Source: DASSQJ01 sp963730165
Lineage (GTDB): Bacteria; Actinomycetota; Actinomycetes; Actinomycetales; Dermatophilaceae
Direction: 5' to 3'
DNA: 64,000 bases
Assembly: GCA_963730165.1 (NCBI GenBank)
Contig: CAVSQS010000005.1
Span: 1-64,000 of the forward strand
The notes under the pieces are model-generated. The model was not told the origin of the DNA. It searched no databases and saw only the letters and a list, made by a program, of their open reading frames with translations. The position numbers were made by a program, and so were the translations under genes. Below are positions 48,898 to 57,249 of the stretch, piece by piece. The first letter of the stretch is position 1. Every line of letters begins with the position of its first letter.

Positions 48898-49386
48898 TCA
48901 GTCCCGGATCGAGGGCAGCGTGGAGAACCGCTCGTCCTCCAGTGGCGGCGCCATGACCTCGCGGAAGGCGACGGCGACCGCAGCCGCGGCCCGCGCAGCG
49001 TCGTCGGCCGGCAGGAAGGGACCCTGCGGGATGTCGTCGGGCCAGAAGCGGACGTAGTGCCGGCCGTCGGCGACCGAGGGGTGCCACCCGAGGTCGAGGA
49101 GCGCGGCGTGCTCCTCGGGGGTCCACGGGAAGCCGGATCCGAAGGCCTCCGGACCGACGCAGAGGCCGCGCAGCAGGTCCTCCATCCGGGTCAGGCGGAC
49201 CCAGGGGCGGGTGAGGACGCGCTTCGGCGGGAGCAACGGGACACGACGCTCCTCGCGGGCGGGGCGGGCCGACCAGTCCGGGCCCTCGACGACGACCGAC
49301 CCACCGTCGTCCAGGGCCTGCACCGCCTCGACGAGCATCGACTCGAACTCGTCCCACGTCGTCGGCTGCTGGGGGGTCGTGGCCAT
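48898..49386 (-). CDS. TY-Chap-like domain protein
   Basis: A 162-residue acidic protein. The pattern WDEFESMLVEAVQALDDGGS, VVVEGPDWSARPAREER and EEHAALLDLGWHPSVADGRH, with YVRFWPDDIPQGPFLPADDA, resembles the TY-Chap (type III secretion chaperone/YbjN-like) domain common in actinobacteria. Such domains are chaperone-like folds of unknown role. ATG 49386 lies 4 nt after the prfB stop, so co-translation is likely. The domain call is by eye and of moderate strength. Confidence 0.6.
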   Translation of the reverse strand: MATTPQQPTTWDEFESMLVEAVQALDDGGSVVVEGPDWSARPAREERRVPLLPPKRVLTRPWVRLTRMEDLLRGLCVGPEAFGSGFPWTPEEHAALLDLGWHPSVADGRHYVRFWPDDIPQGPFLPADDAARAAAAVAVAFREVMAPPLEDERFSTLPSIRD

Positions 49387-49390
49387 CGGG

Positions 49391-50509
49391 TCAGGCCCTC
49401 GCCGCGGCCTTCTCCTGGGCCTTGCGCCACCGGATGCCGGCCTCGATGAACTCGTCGATGTCGCCGTCGAATACCTTGTCGGGGTTGCCGACCTCGTGTT
49501 CGGTCCGCAGGTCCTTGACCATCTGGTACGGCTGCAGGACGTAGGAGCGCATCTGGTCGCCCCAGCTGGCCTTGATGTCGCCGGCGAGTTCCTTGCGCTC
49601 GGCGGCCTCCTCGGCCTTCCGCATGAGCAGCAGCCGGGACTGGAGGACGCGCAGCGCCGCCGCACGGTTCTGGATCTGGCTCTTCTCGTTCTGCATCGAC
49701 ACGACGATGCCCGTGGGCAGGTGCGTCATCCGGACCGCGGAGTCGGTGGTGTTGACCGACTGCCCACCGGGACCGCTGGAGCGGAAGACGTCGACCTTGA
49801 TCTCGTTCTCGGGGATGTCGACCGTGTCGTTGGACTCGATGAGCGGCACGACCTCGACGGCGGCGAAGCTCGTCTGGCGGCGGCCCTGGTTGTCGAACGG
49901 GCTGATCCGCACCAGCCGGTGCGTGCCGCCCTCGACCGACAGGTTGCCGTAGGCGTACGGCACGTCGACCTCGAAGGTGGCGGACTTCAGGCCGGCCTCC
50001 TCGGCGTAGGAGGTGTCCAGGACCTTGGTCGGGTAGCCGTGCCGCTCGGCCCAGCGCAGGTACATGCGCAGGAGCATCTCGGCGAAGTCGGCAGCGTCCA
50101 CACCCCCGGCGCCCGCCCGGATGGTGACGACGGCCGCCCGCTCGTCGTACTCACCGGAGAGGAGGGTGCGCACCTCGAGCTCGCCCACTGCCTTGCGCAG
50201 TCCGGCGAGCTCACGCTCGGCCTCGACCATGGTGTCGGCGTCGTCCTCCTCCTGCCCGAGCTCGACGAGGGCCTCGAGGTCGTCGATGCGAGCATCCATC
50301 CCCGTGACCCGGTCGCGCTCGACCTTGGCCCGGGACAGCCCCGAGGTCACCTGCTGGGCACGCTCCTGGTCGTCCCACAGCGAGGGATCGGCTGCCTGCT
50401 GCTCGAAGTCGCGGATCTGCTCCTCGAGCCTGGTGAGGTCGGTGACCTCACGGACCGACGCCATGGTCGAGCGCAGGTCCTTGATCTCCTGGGTGAAGTC
50501 GACAGCCAC
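49391..50509 (-). CDS. prfB: Peptide chain release factor 2
   Basis: A 372-residue release factor recognising UGA and UAA. The GGQ motif is in SSGPGGQSVNTTDSAVRMTH; the anticodon-like SPF is in RISPFDNQGRRQTSFA. GTG 50509 is chosen because the domain begins VDFTQEIKDLRSTM; the frame is open to 50542. There is no internal UGA, so the programmed frameshift known from many prfB genes is absent, which is common in actinobacteria. It is followed by the TY-Chap-like gene and then ftsEX. Confidence 0.95.
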   Translation of the reverse strand: MAVDFTQEIKDLRSTMASVREVTDLTRLEEQIRDFEQQAADPSLWDDQERAQQVTSGLSRAKVERDRVTGMDARIDDLEALVELGQEEDDADTMVEAERELAGLRKAVGELEVRTLLSGEYDERAAVVTIRAGAGGVDAADFAEMLLRMYLRWAERHGYPTKVLDTSYAEEAGLKSATFEVDVPYAYGNLSVEGGTHRLVRISPFDNQGRRQTSFAAVEVVPLIESNDTVDIPENEIKVDVFRSSGPGGQSVNTTDSAVRMTHLPTGIVVSMQNEKSQIQNRAAALRVLQSRLLLMRKAEEAAERKELAGDIKASWGDQMRSYVLQPYQMVKDLRTEHEVGNPDKVFDGDIDEFIEAGIRWRKAQEKAAARA

Positions 50510-50573
50510 GAGGGGCAAGCCTACGCGAGCGGGACGGGACACCGGTCCTCCGGCGTCCCGTCCGGGTGCGGAC

Positions 50574-51041
50574 TCAGCTGCGCGTGATCGCGATCTTGGC
50601 GGTCGGCTTCTCGACGTGCCGGGGAGCCGGGACGCGCACCTCGAGGATGCCGTCCTGGTAGCTCGCCGTGATGTCGTCGGCCGTCGCCCCCTCGGGCAGC
50701 CGGATGCTCCGCTGGAGGCTGCCGTAGTGGAACTCGGACCGGTAGCCCTCGGGGCGCTCCTCCTCGGAGCGCTCCTCGCGGGTCGCCATCAGGCGCAAGA
50801 TGCCGTCGGCCACGGTGATGTCGACGTCCTTGTCGGGGTCGATGCCGGGCAGCTCGGCGCGGATGACGATCGTGTCGTCCTCGATGAACTCCTCGACCTT
50901 CATCGGTGTGGTGCCGGTAGGCCCGTCGCCCCAGCCCTCGCCGAAGAACCCGCGGAACATGTCACGGAACATCCGGTCCACGCGGTCCTCGGTCAGCACC
51001 AGGTCCAGCGGCCACGCGGCCTCGCGCTTGACCAGACTCAT
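50574..51041 (-). CDS. Hsp20/alpha-crystallin small heat-shock protein
   Basis: A 155-residue chaperone. The alpha-crystallin domain (residues ~45-140) has DDTIVIRAELPGIDPDKDVD, GILRLMATREER, the FHYGSLQRSIRLPEGATADD strand and the final DGILEVRVPAP. The N-terminus has VDRMFRDMFRGFFGEGWG, typical of actinobacterial Hsp18-like proteins. It binds unfolded proteins without ATP. ATG 51041 has GAAGGTG 6 nt upstream. No HspR or CIRCE-like site was identified upstream. Confidence 0.93.
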   Translation of the reverse strand: MSLVKREAAWPLDLVLTEDRVDRMFRDMFRGFFGEGWGDGPTGTTPMKVEEFIEDDTIVIRAELPGIDPDKDVDITVADGILRLMATREERSEEERPEGYRSEFHYGSLQRSIRLPEGATADDITASYQDGILEVRVPAPRHVEKPTAKIAITRS

Positions 51042-51313
51042 GGGAACACCTTCTTCCGCGCCCCCTCGAGGGAGCGCTGTCGCACCTCCCTGGGGAGTGG
51101 GGGAACCACCCGGTCCCCCACTTCCGAGAATAGTCCTCCGGGGGCGCACGCTCCACAGGGCGAACGGCGCCCCTCCCCCTGTGCCAGAGGGTGCTTCGTC
51201 ACACCCGTCGAGGCCCGGCGGGGTGAGGCAGGCCACGCCCCGACGGCGCCGCCCGGAGTAGCCTGAGGGATGTCGGGAACGTGACGACGACGCCTCGACG
51301 AAGGAGGCCGGAG

Positions 51314-51691
51314 ATGGCCAGCGGGCCCACCATGACGCAGCTGAGGCAACGGCGGGCGCAGGAGGCGCTCGACGCGTTGGGCGAGGGGCGCGCCACGGCG
51401 GAGCTCATGTCGGTGCAGTGCCACCGCAGCCATCACGTCGCCGCGGTGTACGAGACCGGCGTGGGCCCCGTCATCGTCACCCATCCGGGATCGCACGGGC
51501 ACGGGTCGAAGGACTTCGTCGACACCGGGCACCACGGCGCCCCCCGGGCCGAGCACCTCGACCTGCTCGACGCCGGCCGCGAGGAAGCGGGCGTCCCCGC
51601 CTGGTGCGACTGCGGGCCCGTGGTCCTCGACCGCGGTGATCTGCTCGACCGGCTCGAGGCCCGCGAGCGCCGGGTGCTCATCGGCGGGTAG
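51314..51691 (+). CDS. Conserved hypothetical protein
   Basis: A 125-residue soluble protein. N-terminal helix (TQLRQRRAQEALDALGEGRA), then a His/Cys-containing beta-rich part (VQCHRSHHVAAVYETGVGPV, HPGSHGHGSKDFVDTGHHG) and WCDCGPVVLDRGDLLDRLEA. The paired Cys-x-Cys and several His could bind a metal. I know no function. ATG 51314 has AAGGAGG at good spacing. It is convergent with the TreT-like gene and divergent from hsp20. Confidence 0.7.
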   Translation: MASGPTMTQLRQRRAQEALDALGEGRATAELMSVQCHRSHHVAAVYETGVGPVIVTHPGSHGHGSKDFVDTGHHGAPRAEHLDLLDAGREEAGVPAWCDCGPVVLDRGDLLDRLEARERRVLIGG

Positions 51692-51798
51692 GGGTCGCCG
51701 CAGCGCCCTCCCGGGCCCGGTCACCGAGGTCCTCGAGGTCGTGCTCCTCGCCCGGCCCACGGGCGCCGGGGTCGTGGCGAGCTTCCTCCGCGAGCCGG

Positions 51799-53223
51799 TC
51801 AGTCCCCCTCGACGAGGGCGGCGAAGAGCTCCACGTACTGGATCAGGTGGCGGTCCCCGAGGAAGCGGGTGCGGACCCGCTCCCGGGCGCCCCGCCCCAG
51901 GCGCTCGGCCCGGACAGGGTCCCGGAGCAGCCGGCCCAGCTGGGTGGCGAACTCGTCCAGGTCGTACGGGTCGTCGAGCAGCACGCCGCTCTCACCGTCC
52001 ACGACCTGGTCCTGGATGCCGCCCACGCCCGAGGCGATGACCGGCTTGCCCTTCCACATGGGCTCCGTCACGGTGAGACCGAATCCCTCGACGAGGCTCT
52101 TCTGGACCACCACCGTGGCGTGACGCTGAAGGGCGTTGACGAGGTGGGCGTTCTCGTCGACATCGTCCATCGGCAGGCTGCACAGGTGTATCCGACGCTG
52201 CACGGGTGCGGGCTGGTTGCGCCAGACGGCGACGCAGTCCTCGAGGACCTCGCGCCCCTCCGGGTCGTCGCTCACCCCCGACACGTCGGGCCCGACGAGC
52301 ATGAGGTGGACGTCCTCGGGTAGACCCGGCAGGTGGTCGGCGAAGGAGGTGAGCACGCCCGCCATGTCCTTCAACCGGTCCCACCTGCTGACCTGGAGCA
52401 CCAGCCGGGCGCCGTCCGGGACCGCTCCTCCGACCACCAGGCCCGTGTGCCGGCGGACGGTTCCGGCCGTGCCGTCGCGGCGCACGAAGGACACGCTGCC
52501 GTGGTCGTGCGCGATGTCGACGAGCCCGGCGACCCGCAGGGCGGTTGCGACGTCGGCGGCGGACAGCTCGTGGTTCTTCGCGCTGAAGGGGTCCAGTGAC
52601 GGCGGGATGACCACGAGGCGCGCCGGATCCACCCACGACGGGGCGAAGGCACTCCGTGAGAAGACGACGGCGTCCGCCTCCTCGACGTAGGGGCGCAGGA
52701 AGGCCCACCCGGTGTCGGTCAGGTCCGTTGCCTCGTCGCGCCCCACGTGGCAGCGCCACACGACGTGCACGCCGAGCTCGCGCAACCCCGCCGCGAGGCC
52801 GGCCGTCTGCGGGTCGTGGAGGATCACGACGTCTCGCTCCCGCACCCGGTCCCGCAGTGCCTCCAGGTTGTGTGCGAGCACCTGCTCGTAGCGCGACCGC
52901 TCTGCCTCACCGACCGGACCACCGTCACCCGGGGCGCCGTGGAGGTGGTTGTGCAGGCGCTTGGTGAACTGGAAGAACTCCGGCGTGCCGTCGAGCACCA
53001 GCCAGCGCGTGTCCACCCCGGCACCCCGCCCGTAGGCCAGGAGTGCCTGGAGCATCTCCGCGACCCCACCTCCCGACGCCGTGGCGTTGATGTTCCAGAC
53101 CCGGCGCCCGTCGAGCAGGGACTGTGCCCGCACCGCGTACTCGCCGAGGCGGTCGGACCGCTCGGGATCGAGGTAGGCGCTCAGCCGCTGGAGGGGCGTC
53201 GGGGCGATGGTCACGTCTCGCAT
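51799..53223 (-). CDS. treT: TreT-like trehalose synthase (GT4 glycosyltransferase)
   Basis: A 474-residue GT4 enzyme. N-terminal domain motifs are VWNINATASGGGVAEMLQAL, WLVLDGTPEFFQFTKRLHNH and VVILHDPQTAGLA, then WRCHVGRD; the C-terminal donor-binding domain has QVSRWDRLKDMAGVLTSFAD and VVVQKSLVEGFGLTVTEPMW with the E-x7-E motif, then KPVIASGVGGIQDQVVDGES. These features match trehalose glycosyltransferring synthase, which makes trehalose from NDP-glucose and glucose. It lies at the end of the hydrogenase operon (40 bp after the protease stop), perhaps co-transcribed. Confidence 0.88.
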   Translation of the reverse strand: MRDVTIAPTPLQRLSAYLDPERSDRLGEYAVRAQSLLDGRRVWNINATASGGGVAEMLQALLAYGRGAGVDTRWLVLDGTPEFFQFTKRLHNHLHGAPGDGGPVGEAERSRYEQVLAHNLEALRDRVRERDVVILHDPQTAGLAAGLRELGVHVVWRCHVGRDEATDLTDTGWAFLRPYVEEADAVVFSRSAFAPSWVDPARLVVIPPSLDPFSAKNHELSAADVATALRVAGLVDIAHDHGSVSFVRRDGTAGTVRRHTGLVVGGAVPDGARLVLQVSRWDRLKDMAGVLTSFADHLPGLPEDVHLMLVGPDVSGVSDDPEGREVLEDCVAVWRNQPAPVQRRIHLCSLPMDDVDENAHLVNALQRHATVVVQKSLVEGFGLTVTEPMWKGKPVIASGVGGIQDQVVDGESGVLLDDPYDLDEFATQLGRLLRDPVRAERLGRGARERVRTRFLGDRHLIQYVELFAALVEGD

Positions 53224-53263
53224 GCGCTGATGCTCACAGGTTCGTGGCCCCGCGGGCGCGCAT

Positions 53264-53773
53264 TCAGGCGCGTGGCGTCGGATCGGTGCAAGCTCGTGCC
53301 CGCGCGGCCGTCGAGATGGCCTCGAGCACGGCGACGGCTGCCGCCGGGACGGCCGCCGCCACTTCCGGGGTGAGGCCCGGCCAGTACTCGAGGCTTCCGG
53401 CCTCGACGCCCACGACGGTGACCTCCCGGGGGAGCCGTCCGAGGGCCCGACCGAGCTCGACGGCGCTCACCAGCCCGAACGCGTGCGTGCCCCCGCGGCC
53501 CGTGCGTGCCCACGCGTCCTCACCGAGCGGCGGCCGGTCGGCTCCGGTGCGCAGCACGAGCACGGTGCCCGGCGCCACCCCCGAGCGGAGGGCGTCGACG
53601 ACGACCACCAGTTCCCGACCCTCCCAGAGCAGGGTGAGGTCGGTGGGGTCCTCGTGGCTGACGACCTCGACCTCCGGCCCCGTCAGTGCCGCCACCCGGC
53701 CCGCGACCACCGGGCCGACCCCGTCGTCACCCCGGTCGGGATTGCCGAGCCCGACGACGAGCACCGGGCGCAT
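53264..53773 (-). CDS. Hydrogenase maturation protease
   Basis: A 169-residue endopeptidase of the HycI/HoxM fold. It begins PVLVVGLGNPDRGDDGVGPV, where Glu or Asp in the NPxRxDDGxG motif binds nickel, and has VVVVDALRSGVAPGTV and THAFGLVSAVELGRAL (His ligand). It removes the C-terminal extension of the large subunit after nickel insertion. ATG 53773 starts 2 bp after the large-subunit stop, in the same operon. The hyp genes needed for the metal centre are not in the window. Confidence 0.92.
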   Translation of the reverse strand: MRPVLVVGLGNPDRGDDGVGPVVAGRVAALTGPEVEVVSHEDPTDLTLLWEGRELVVVVDALRSGVAPGTVLVLRTGADRPPLGEDAWARTGRGGTHAFGLVSAVELGRALGRLPREVTVVGVEAGSLEYWPGLTPEVAAAVPAAAVAVLEAISTAARARACTDPTPRA

Positions 53774-53775
53774 GC

Positions 53776-55086
53776 TCACCCGCGGTGCACCGTGAGGTCG
53801 AGGAAGTGGGTCGCGCAGGAGATGCACGGGTCGTAGTTGCGGATGGCCTGCTCGCAGCGGTGGGTCAGCACGTGCTGGTCGAGGTCGGACCAGGCGCCGA
53901 CGAGGGTGCGCAGGTCGGCCTCGATGCTCGGTTGGTTCTGCGAGGTCGGTGGCACGATCTGCGCGTCGCGGATCGTCCCCTGCTCGTCGAGCACGTACCG
54001 GTGGAAGAGCACGCCCCTCGGGGCCTCGCTCGCCCCGAACCCCTCCCCCGCCCGCGGCGGCACGGCCACGCTGGGAGCCGCGCCGTCATGCCACCCGTCG
54101 ACGAGCCGCAGCGCCTCGTCGAAGGCCTCGACGAGCTCGACCGCGCGGACGATGATGGACCGGAACGGGTTGCGGCACACCGGGCCCAGGCCTGCGCGAG
54201 CGGCGGCCTCACGGGCGTTGGCGCCGAGCCGGTCGGCGTTGAGCGAGTAGCGCGCCAGCGGCCCCACCACGTAGGGCTCCGCCGCGCCGTCGAGCCGGGC
54301 GTGCAGCGCGTTGGAGTGCGGCACGTGGACCTCCTCGATGTGGCGGGTGAAGTCGCGCACGTCGAAGGAGCCACCGGCGGAGGTGACCACGCGCCCCGCC
54401 TCGATCGGGTAGCCCTGCTCGGGTCGGAGAGCGAGGTAGACGTAGGGCTGCTCGAGGTCGGGGAAGTCGAAGCCGGCCACGAGGTCGACGGTGGCCAGGG
54501 CGTCCTCGAGGCCACGCTCGAGCCGAGGGCGCAGCGCGAGCAGCTCCTCGCGGGTCGGCATCCGGTGGAAGCCGCCGACCCGGACGTTCACCGGGTGCAC
54601 CGAGCGGCCGCCGACCACGTCCATCAGCTCGTTGCCGACCTTCTTCATCCGCAGGCCCCGCTCGACCGCGGCCGGGTGGTCACGGGCCATCTCGATGGCG
54701 CCGTCGTACCCGAGGAAGTCGGGCGCGTGAAGCAGGTGGATGTGCAGGGCGTGGCTCTCGATCCACTCGCCGCAGTACAGCAAACGGCGCAGGTCGCGGA
54801 TCGCGTCGGTGACCGCGACCCCGCAGGCGTCCTCGACGGCCCAGCAGGAGCTCGTCTGGTACGCGACCGGGCAGATGCCGCAGATCCGCGCGGTGATGTC
54901 GGGCGGCTCGGTGTGGGCACGGCCCCGGAGGAAGCCCTCGAAGAAGCGCGGCGGCTCGTAGATGCGCAGCTGCACGTCGGCGACCTCGCCGTCGCGGTAC
55001 TCGATGTGCATGGCGCCCTCGCCCTCGACCCGGGCGAGGGTGCCGACGTGCAGGGTGCGCCGGCCGTCGTCGGTCTGCTGGGTCAT
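53776..55086 (-). CDS. [NiFe]-hydrogenase large subunit, group 3b type
   Basis: A 436-residue catalytic subunit. The nickel-binding motifs are RICGICPVAYQTSSC near the N-terminus and DPCISCATHFL at the C-terminus, so all four Cys ligands are present; the protein ends about nine residues after His, giving a short extension for the protease. Group 3b enzymes are cytosolic, bidirectional and NADP-linked. GARVEGEG-like LARVEGEGAMHIEY starts the fold. ATG 55086 overlaps the small-subunit stop by 4 nt. Confidence 0.93.
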   Translation of the reverse strand: MTQQTDDGRRTLHVGTLARVEGEGAMHIEYRDGEVADVQLRIYEPPRFFEGFLRGRAHTEPPDITARICGICPVAYQTSSCWAVEDACGVAVTDAIRDLRRLLYCGEWIESHALHIHLLHAPDFLGYDGAIEMARDHPAAVERGLRMKKVGNELMDVVGGRSVHPVNVRVGGFHRMPTREELLALRPRLERGLEDALATVDLVAGFDFPDLEQPYVYLALRPEQGYPIEAGRVVTSAGGSFDVRDFTRHIEEVHVPHSNALHARLDGAAEPYVVGPLARYSLNADRLGANAREAAARAGLGPVCRNPFRSIIVRAVELVEAFDEALRLVDGWHDGAAPSVAVPPRAGEGFGASEAPRGVLFHRYVLDEQGTIRDAQIVPPTSQNQPSIEADLRTLVGAWSDLDQHVLTHRCEQAIRNYDPCISCATHFLDLTVHRG

Positions 55087-55925
55087 CGGTGCGTCTCCTC
55101 GGGGGTCGCGGCGCTCTCGTGCCGCTCGCTCTCGCGGCGGAACGGCTCGGCCGCGGCGTTGAAGGTGCGGAAGAGCCGCATGACATCCGGGTCCTCGAGC
55201 CCCAGGTCGTGGAGCCGGTCGGCCAGCGAGGAGGTGTTGGGCGAGTCCTGCGGGCCGAAGCACCCGTAGCAGCCGCGGTCGAAGGCGGGGCACAGGGCGC
55301 CGCACCCGGCCTGGGTCACCGGGCCCAGGCACGGGGTGCCGTGGGCGACCGTGACGCAGACGGTGCCGCGCCGCTTGCACTCGACGCAGACGCTGGAGGT
55401 GGCGATGCGTGGCGCGCGGTCCTGCAGGGTCGCGGCGAGCACCTCGAGGAGCTGGCCCCGGTCGACCGGGCAGCCGCGCAGCTCGAGGTCGACGCTGACG
55501 TGGGCCGAGATGGGGGTGGACCGCGCCAGGGTCGAGAGGTACTCGGGGTGGGCGTAGACGACGGAGCGGAACTCGGCGACGTCGGCGAAGTTGCGCAGCG
55601 CCTGGATGCCGCCCGCGGTCGCGCACGCTCCGATGGTGACGAGGCGACGGCTCATCCGACGGATCTGCTGGATCCGCTCCAGGTCCTCGGGGGTGGTGAC
55701 CGACCCCTCGACGAGGGAGAGGTCGTAGGGCCCCTCGACGACCGCGCGGGTCGCCTCCGGGAAGTACGCGATCTGCACCGCGCCGGCGAGCTCGAGCAGC
55801 TCGTCCTCGCAGTTGAGCAGGGTCAACTGACAGCCGTCGCAGGAGGCGAACTTCCACACCGCGAGGGTGGGCCGGGCCCGCCGGGCGCCGGGCCCGAGCA
55901 CGGGGTGGCCGTCGGTGACCGTCAT
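55083..55925 (-). CDS. [NiFe]-hydrogenase small subunit, group 3b type
   Basis: A 280-residue Fe-S subunit. The proximal cluster motif is SCDGCQLTLLNCEDEL; GACATAGGIQALRN follows; the C-terminal Cys-rich part (VCVECKRRGTVCVTVAHGTP, then CLGPVTQAGCGALCPAFDRG, CYGCFG) binds the medial and distal clusters. It carries electrons between the large subunit and the flavin/Fe-S subunits. The start is ATG 55925, 2 bp after the gamma-subunit stop. Confidence 0.93.
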   Translation of the reverse strand: MTVTDGHPVLGPGARRARPTLAVWKFASCDGCQLTLLNCEDELLELAGAVQIAYFPEATRAVVEGPYDLSLVEGSVTTPEDLERIQQIRRMSRRLVTIGACATAGGIQALRNFADVAEFRSVVYAHPEYLSTLARSTPISAHVSVDLELRGCPVDRGQLLEVLAATLQDRAPRIATSSVCVECKRRGTVCVTVAHGTPCLGPVTQAGCGALCPAFDRGCYGCFGPQDSPNTSSLADRLHDLGLEDPDVMRLFRTFNAAAEPFRRESERHESAATPEETHR

Positions 55926-55927
55926 CG

Positions 55928-56782
55928 TCAGACCTCCGCCCTGGTGATCAACGGCTCGAGCACGTCGTAGGTGAGCACCGGCCCGTCGACGCAGACGAAG
56001 TGCTCGCGCAACTGGCAGTGGCCGCACAGCCCGATGCCGCACTTCATGTTGCGCTCCATCGACAGGCGCAGCCTGTCCTTCCGCACCCCGCGTTGGGTCA
56101 GCGCCGCGGCGGCGTAGCGCATCATCACCTCGGGTCCGCAGACGAGCGCCAGGGTGTTCGTCGCGTCGAACCCGCCGCGGGCGACGAGCTGGGTGACGAG
56201 CCCGACCCGCCCTCGCCACGCGTGCTGTCCGTTGTCGACGGTCACCTCGACGTCGATGCCGTGCTCCTGCGCCCACGTGCGCAGGTCGTCGCCGAAGAGG
56301 ATGTCCTCCGGCGTGCGGGCGCCGTAGAGGAGGAGGACCCGCCCGTAGTCGCCGCGGGCGCGGCACACCTCGATGATCGCCGGCCGCAGCGGGGCCAGGC
56401 CGATGCCGCCGGCGACGAAGACGACGTCGCCGCCCCGGCCCGCCGAGACCTCCCACCCGGTGCCGAACGGGCCGCGCACGCCGAGCTCGGTGCCCGGCAC
56501 CGAGCGCACCAGCGCCCGGGTGACCGACCCGACGTCGCGGATCGTGTGCTCGAGCCGCTCGGGGCGGGCCGGGTCGCCGCTGATCGAGATCGGCGCCTCA
56601 CCGACGCCGAAGGCCTGCAGCATCGTGAACTGCCCCGGCCGGAAGACCAAGGGAGGTCCGTCGACGGCCTCGAGGACCAGCGTGTAGGTGTCGCGCGTGT
56701 CCTGCCGATGGTGGCGGACCACGTACGGGCTGGGACGGAAGGGGTCGGCGGCGGCGTGGCCGCGGTCGGCGAGGAGGCTCAT
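55928..56782 (-). CDS. Hydrogenase FAD/NAD(P)-binding subunit (gamma)
   Basis: A 284-residue ferredoxin-reductase-type flavoprotein. FAD site RPGQFTMLQAFGVGEAPISI, nucleotide site VVFVAGGIGLAPLRPAIIEV, and a C-terminal [2Fe-2S]-type Cys cluster (NMKCGIGLCGHCQLREHFVC). It passes electrons to or from NAD(P)H, as in group 3b hydrogenases and dihydroorotate dehydrogenase electron transfer subunits. ATG 56782 overlaps the cNMP-binding gene by 4 nt. Confidence 0.92.
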   Translation of the reverse strand: MSLLADRGHAAADPFRPSPYVVRHHRQDTRDTYTLVLEAVDGPPLVFRPGQFTMLQAFGVGEAPISISGDPARPERLEHTIRDVGSVTRALVRSVPGTELGVRGPFGTGWEVSAGRGGDVVFVAGGIGLAPLRPAIIEVCRARGDYGRVLLLYGARTPEDILFGDDLRTWAQEHGIDVEVTVDNGQHAWRGRVGLVTQLVARGGFDATNTLALVCGPEVMMRYAAAALTQRGVRKDRLRLSMERNMKCGIGLCGHCQLREHFVCVDGPVLTYDVLEPLITRAEV

Positions 56783-57240
56783 GCGGCTCCCCCGTAGAGG
56801 TCGACCAGCCGCACCCGGGCCGACTGGACCCGGTCGGCCATCACGGTGACCACCCGCTGGAGGAGTGCGTAGCCGACGGCGGGGTCCTCCTCGGCCTTGG
56901 CCCGCAGGCACGCGCCGTCGAAGGCGATCGCGCTGGTCTGCTCGGTCGCGCAGGCGTCGAACATCCAGCGGTACGGCGGGACGAGCCAGGACCAGCCGAC
57001 GACGTCGTCGTCGTGGACCGTGTCCACGACGACGTCGGGCCCGGCGGCGGCCCGCACCTCGAGGCTGACCCGGCCGTGCCGCACGACGTAGAAGGTGTCG
57101 GCCGGGTCACCCTCGTGGAACAGGTGCTCCCCCGGCCGGAAGTGGACGTTCTGGGCGCAGCCGGCGACGAGCCCGGCGACCGACTCGTCGAGCCCCTGGA
57201 AGAAGGGGTGCTGGGGCAGGTACTCCGCGATGGTGCGCAC
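56779..57240 (-). CDS. Cyclic-nucleotide-binding domain protein without DNA-binding domain
   Basis: A 153-residue protein consisting of one cNMP-binding beta-roll (NVHFRPGEHLFHEGDPADTF, then YVVRHGRVSLEV; DDDVVGWSWLVPPYRWMFDA) and the start of the dimer helix (GYALLQRVVTVMADRVQSAR). The helix-turn-helix of Crp is missing, so it is not a transcription factor of the usual form. Lying between two hydrogenase subunit genes with a 4-nt overlap, it may regulate or stabilise the enzyme in response to a nucleotide. The start is GTG 57240. Confidence 0.88.
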   Translation of the reverse strand: MRTIAEYLPQHPFFQGLDESVAGLVAGCAQNVHFRPGEHLFHEGDPADTFYVVRHGRVSLEVRAAAGPDVVVDTVHDDDVVGWSWLVPPYRWMFDACATEQTSAIAFDGACLRAKAEEDPAVGYALLQRVVTVMADRVQSARVRLVDLYGGAA

Positions 57241-57249
57241 GACGGCTCC

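Noticed and set aside
49391..50509. Programmed frameshift in prfB
   Set aside because: The frame is continuous with no internal UGA.
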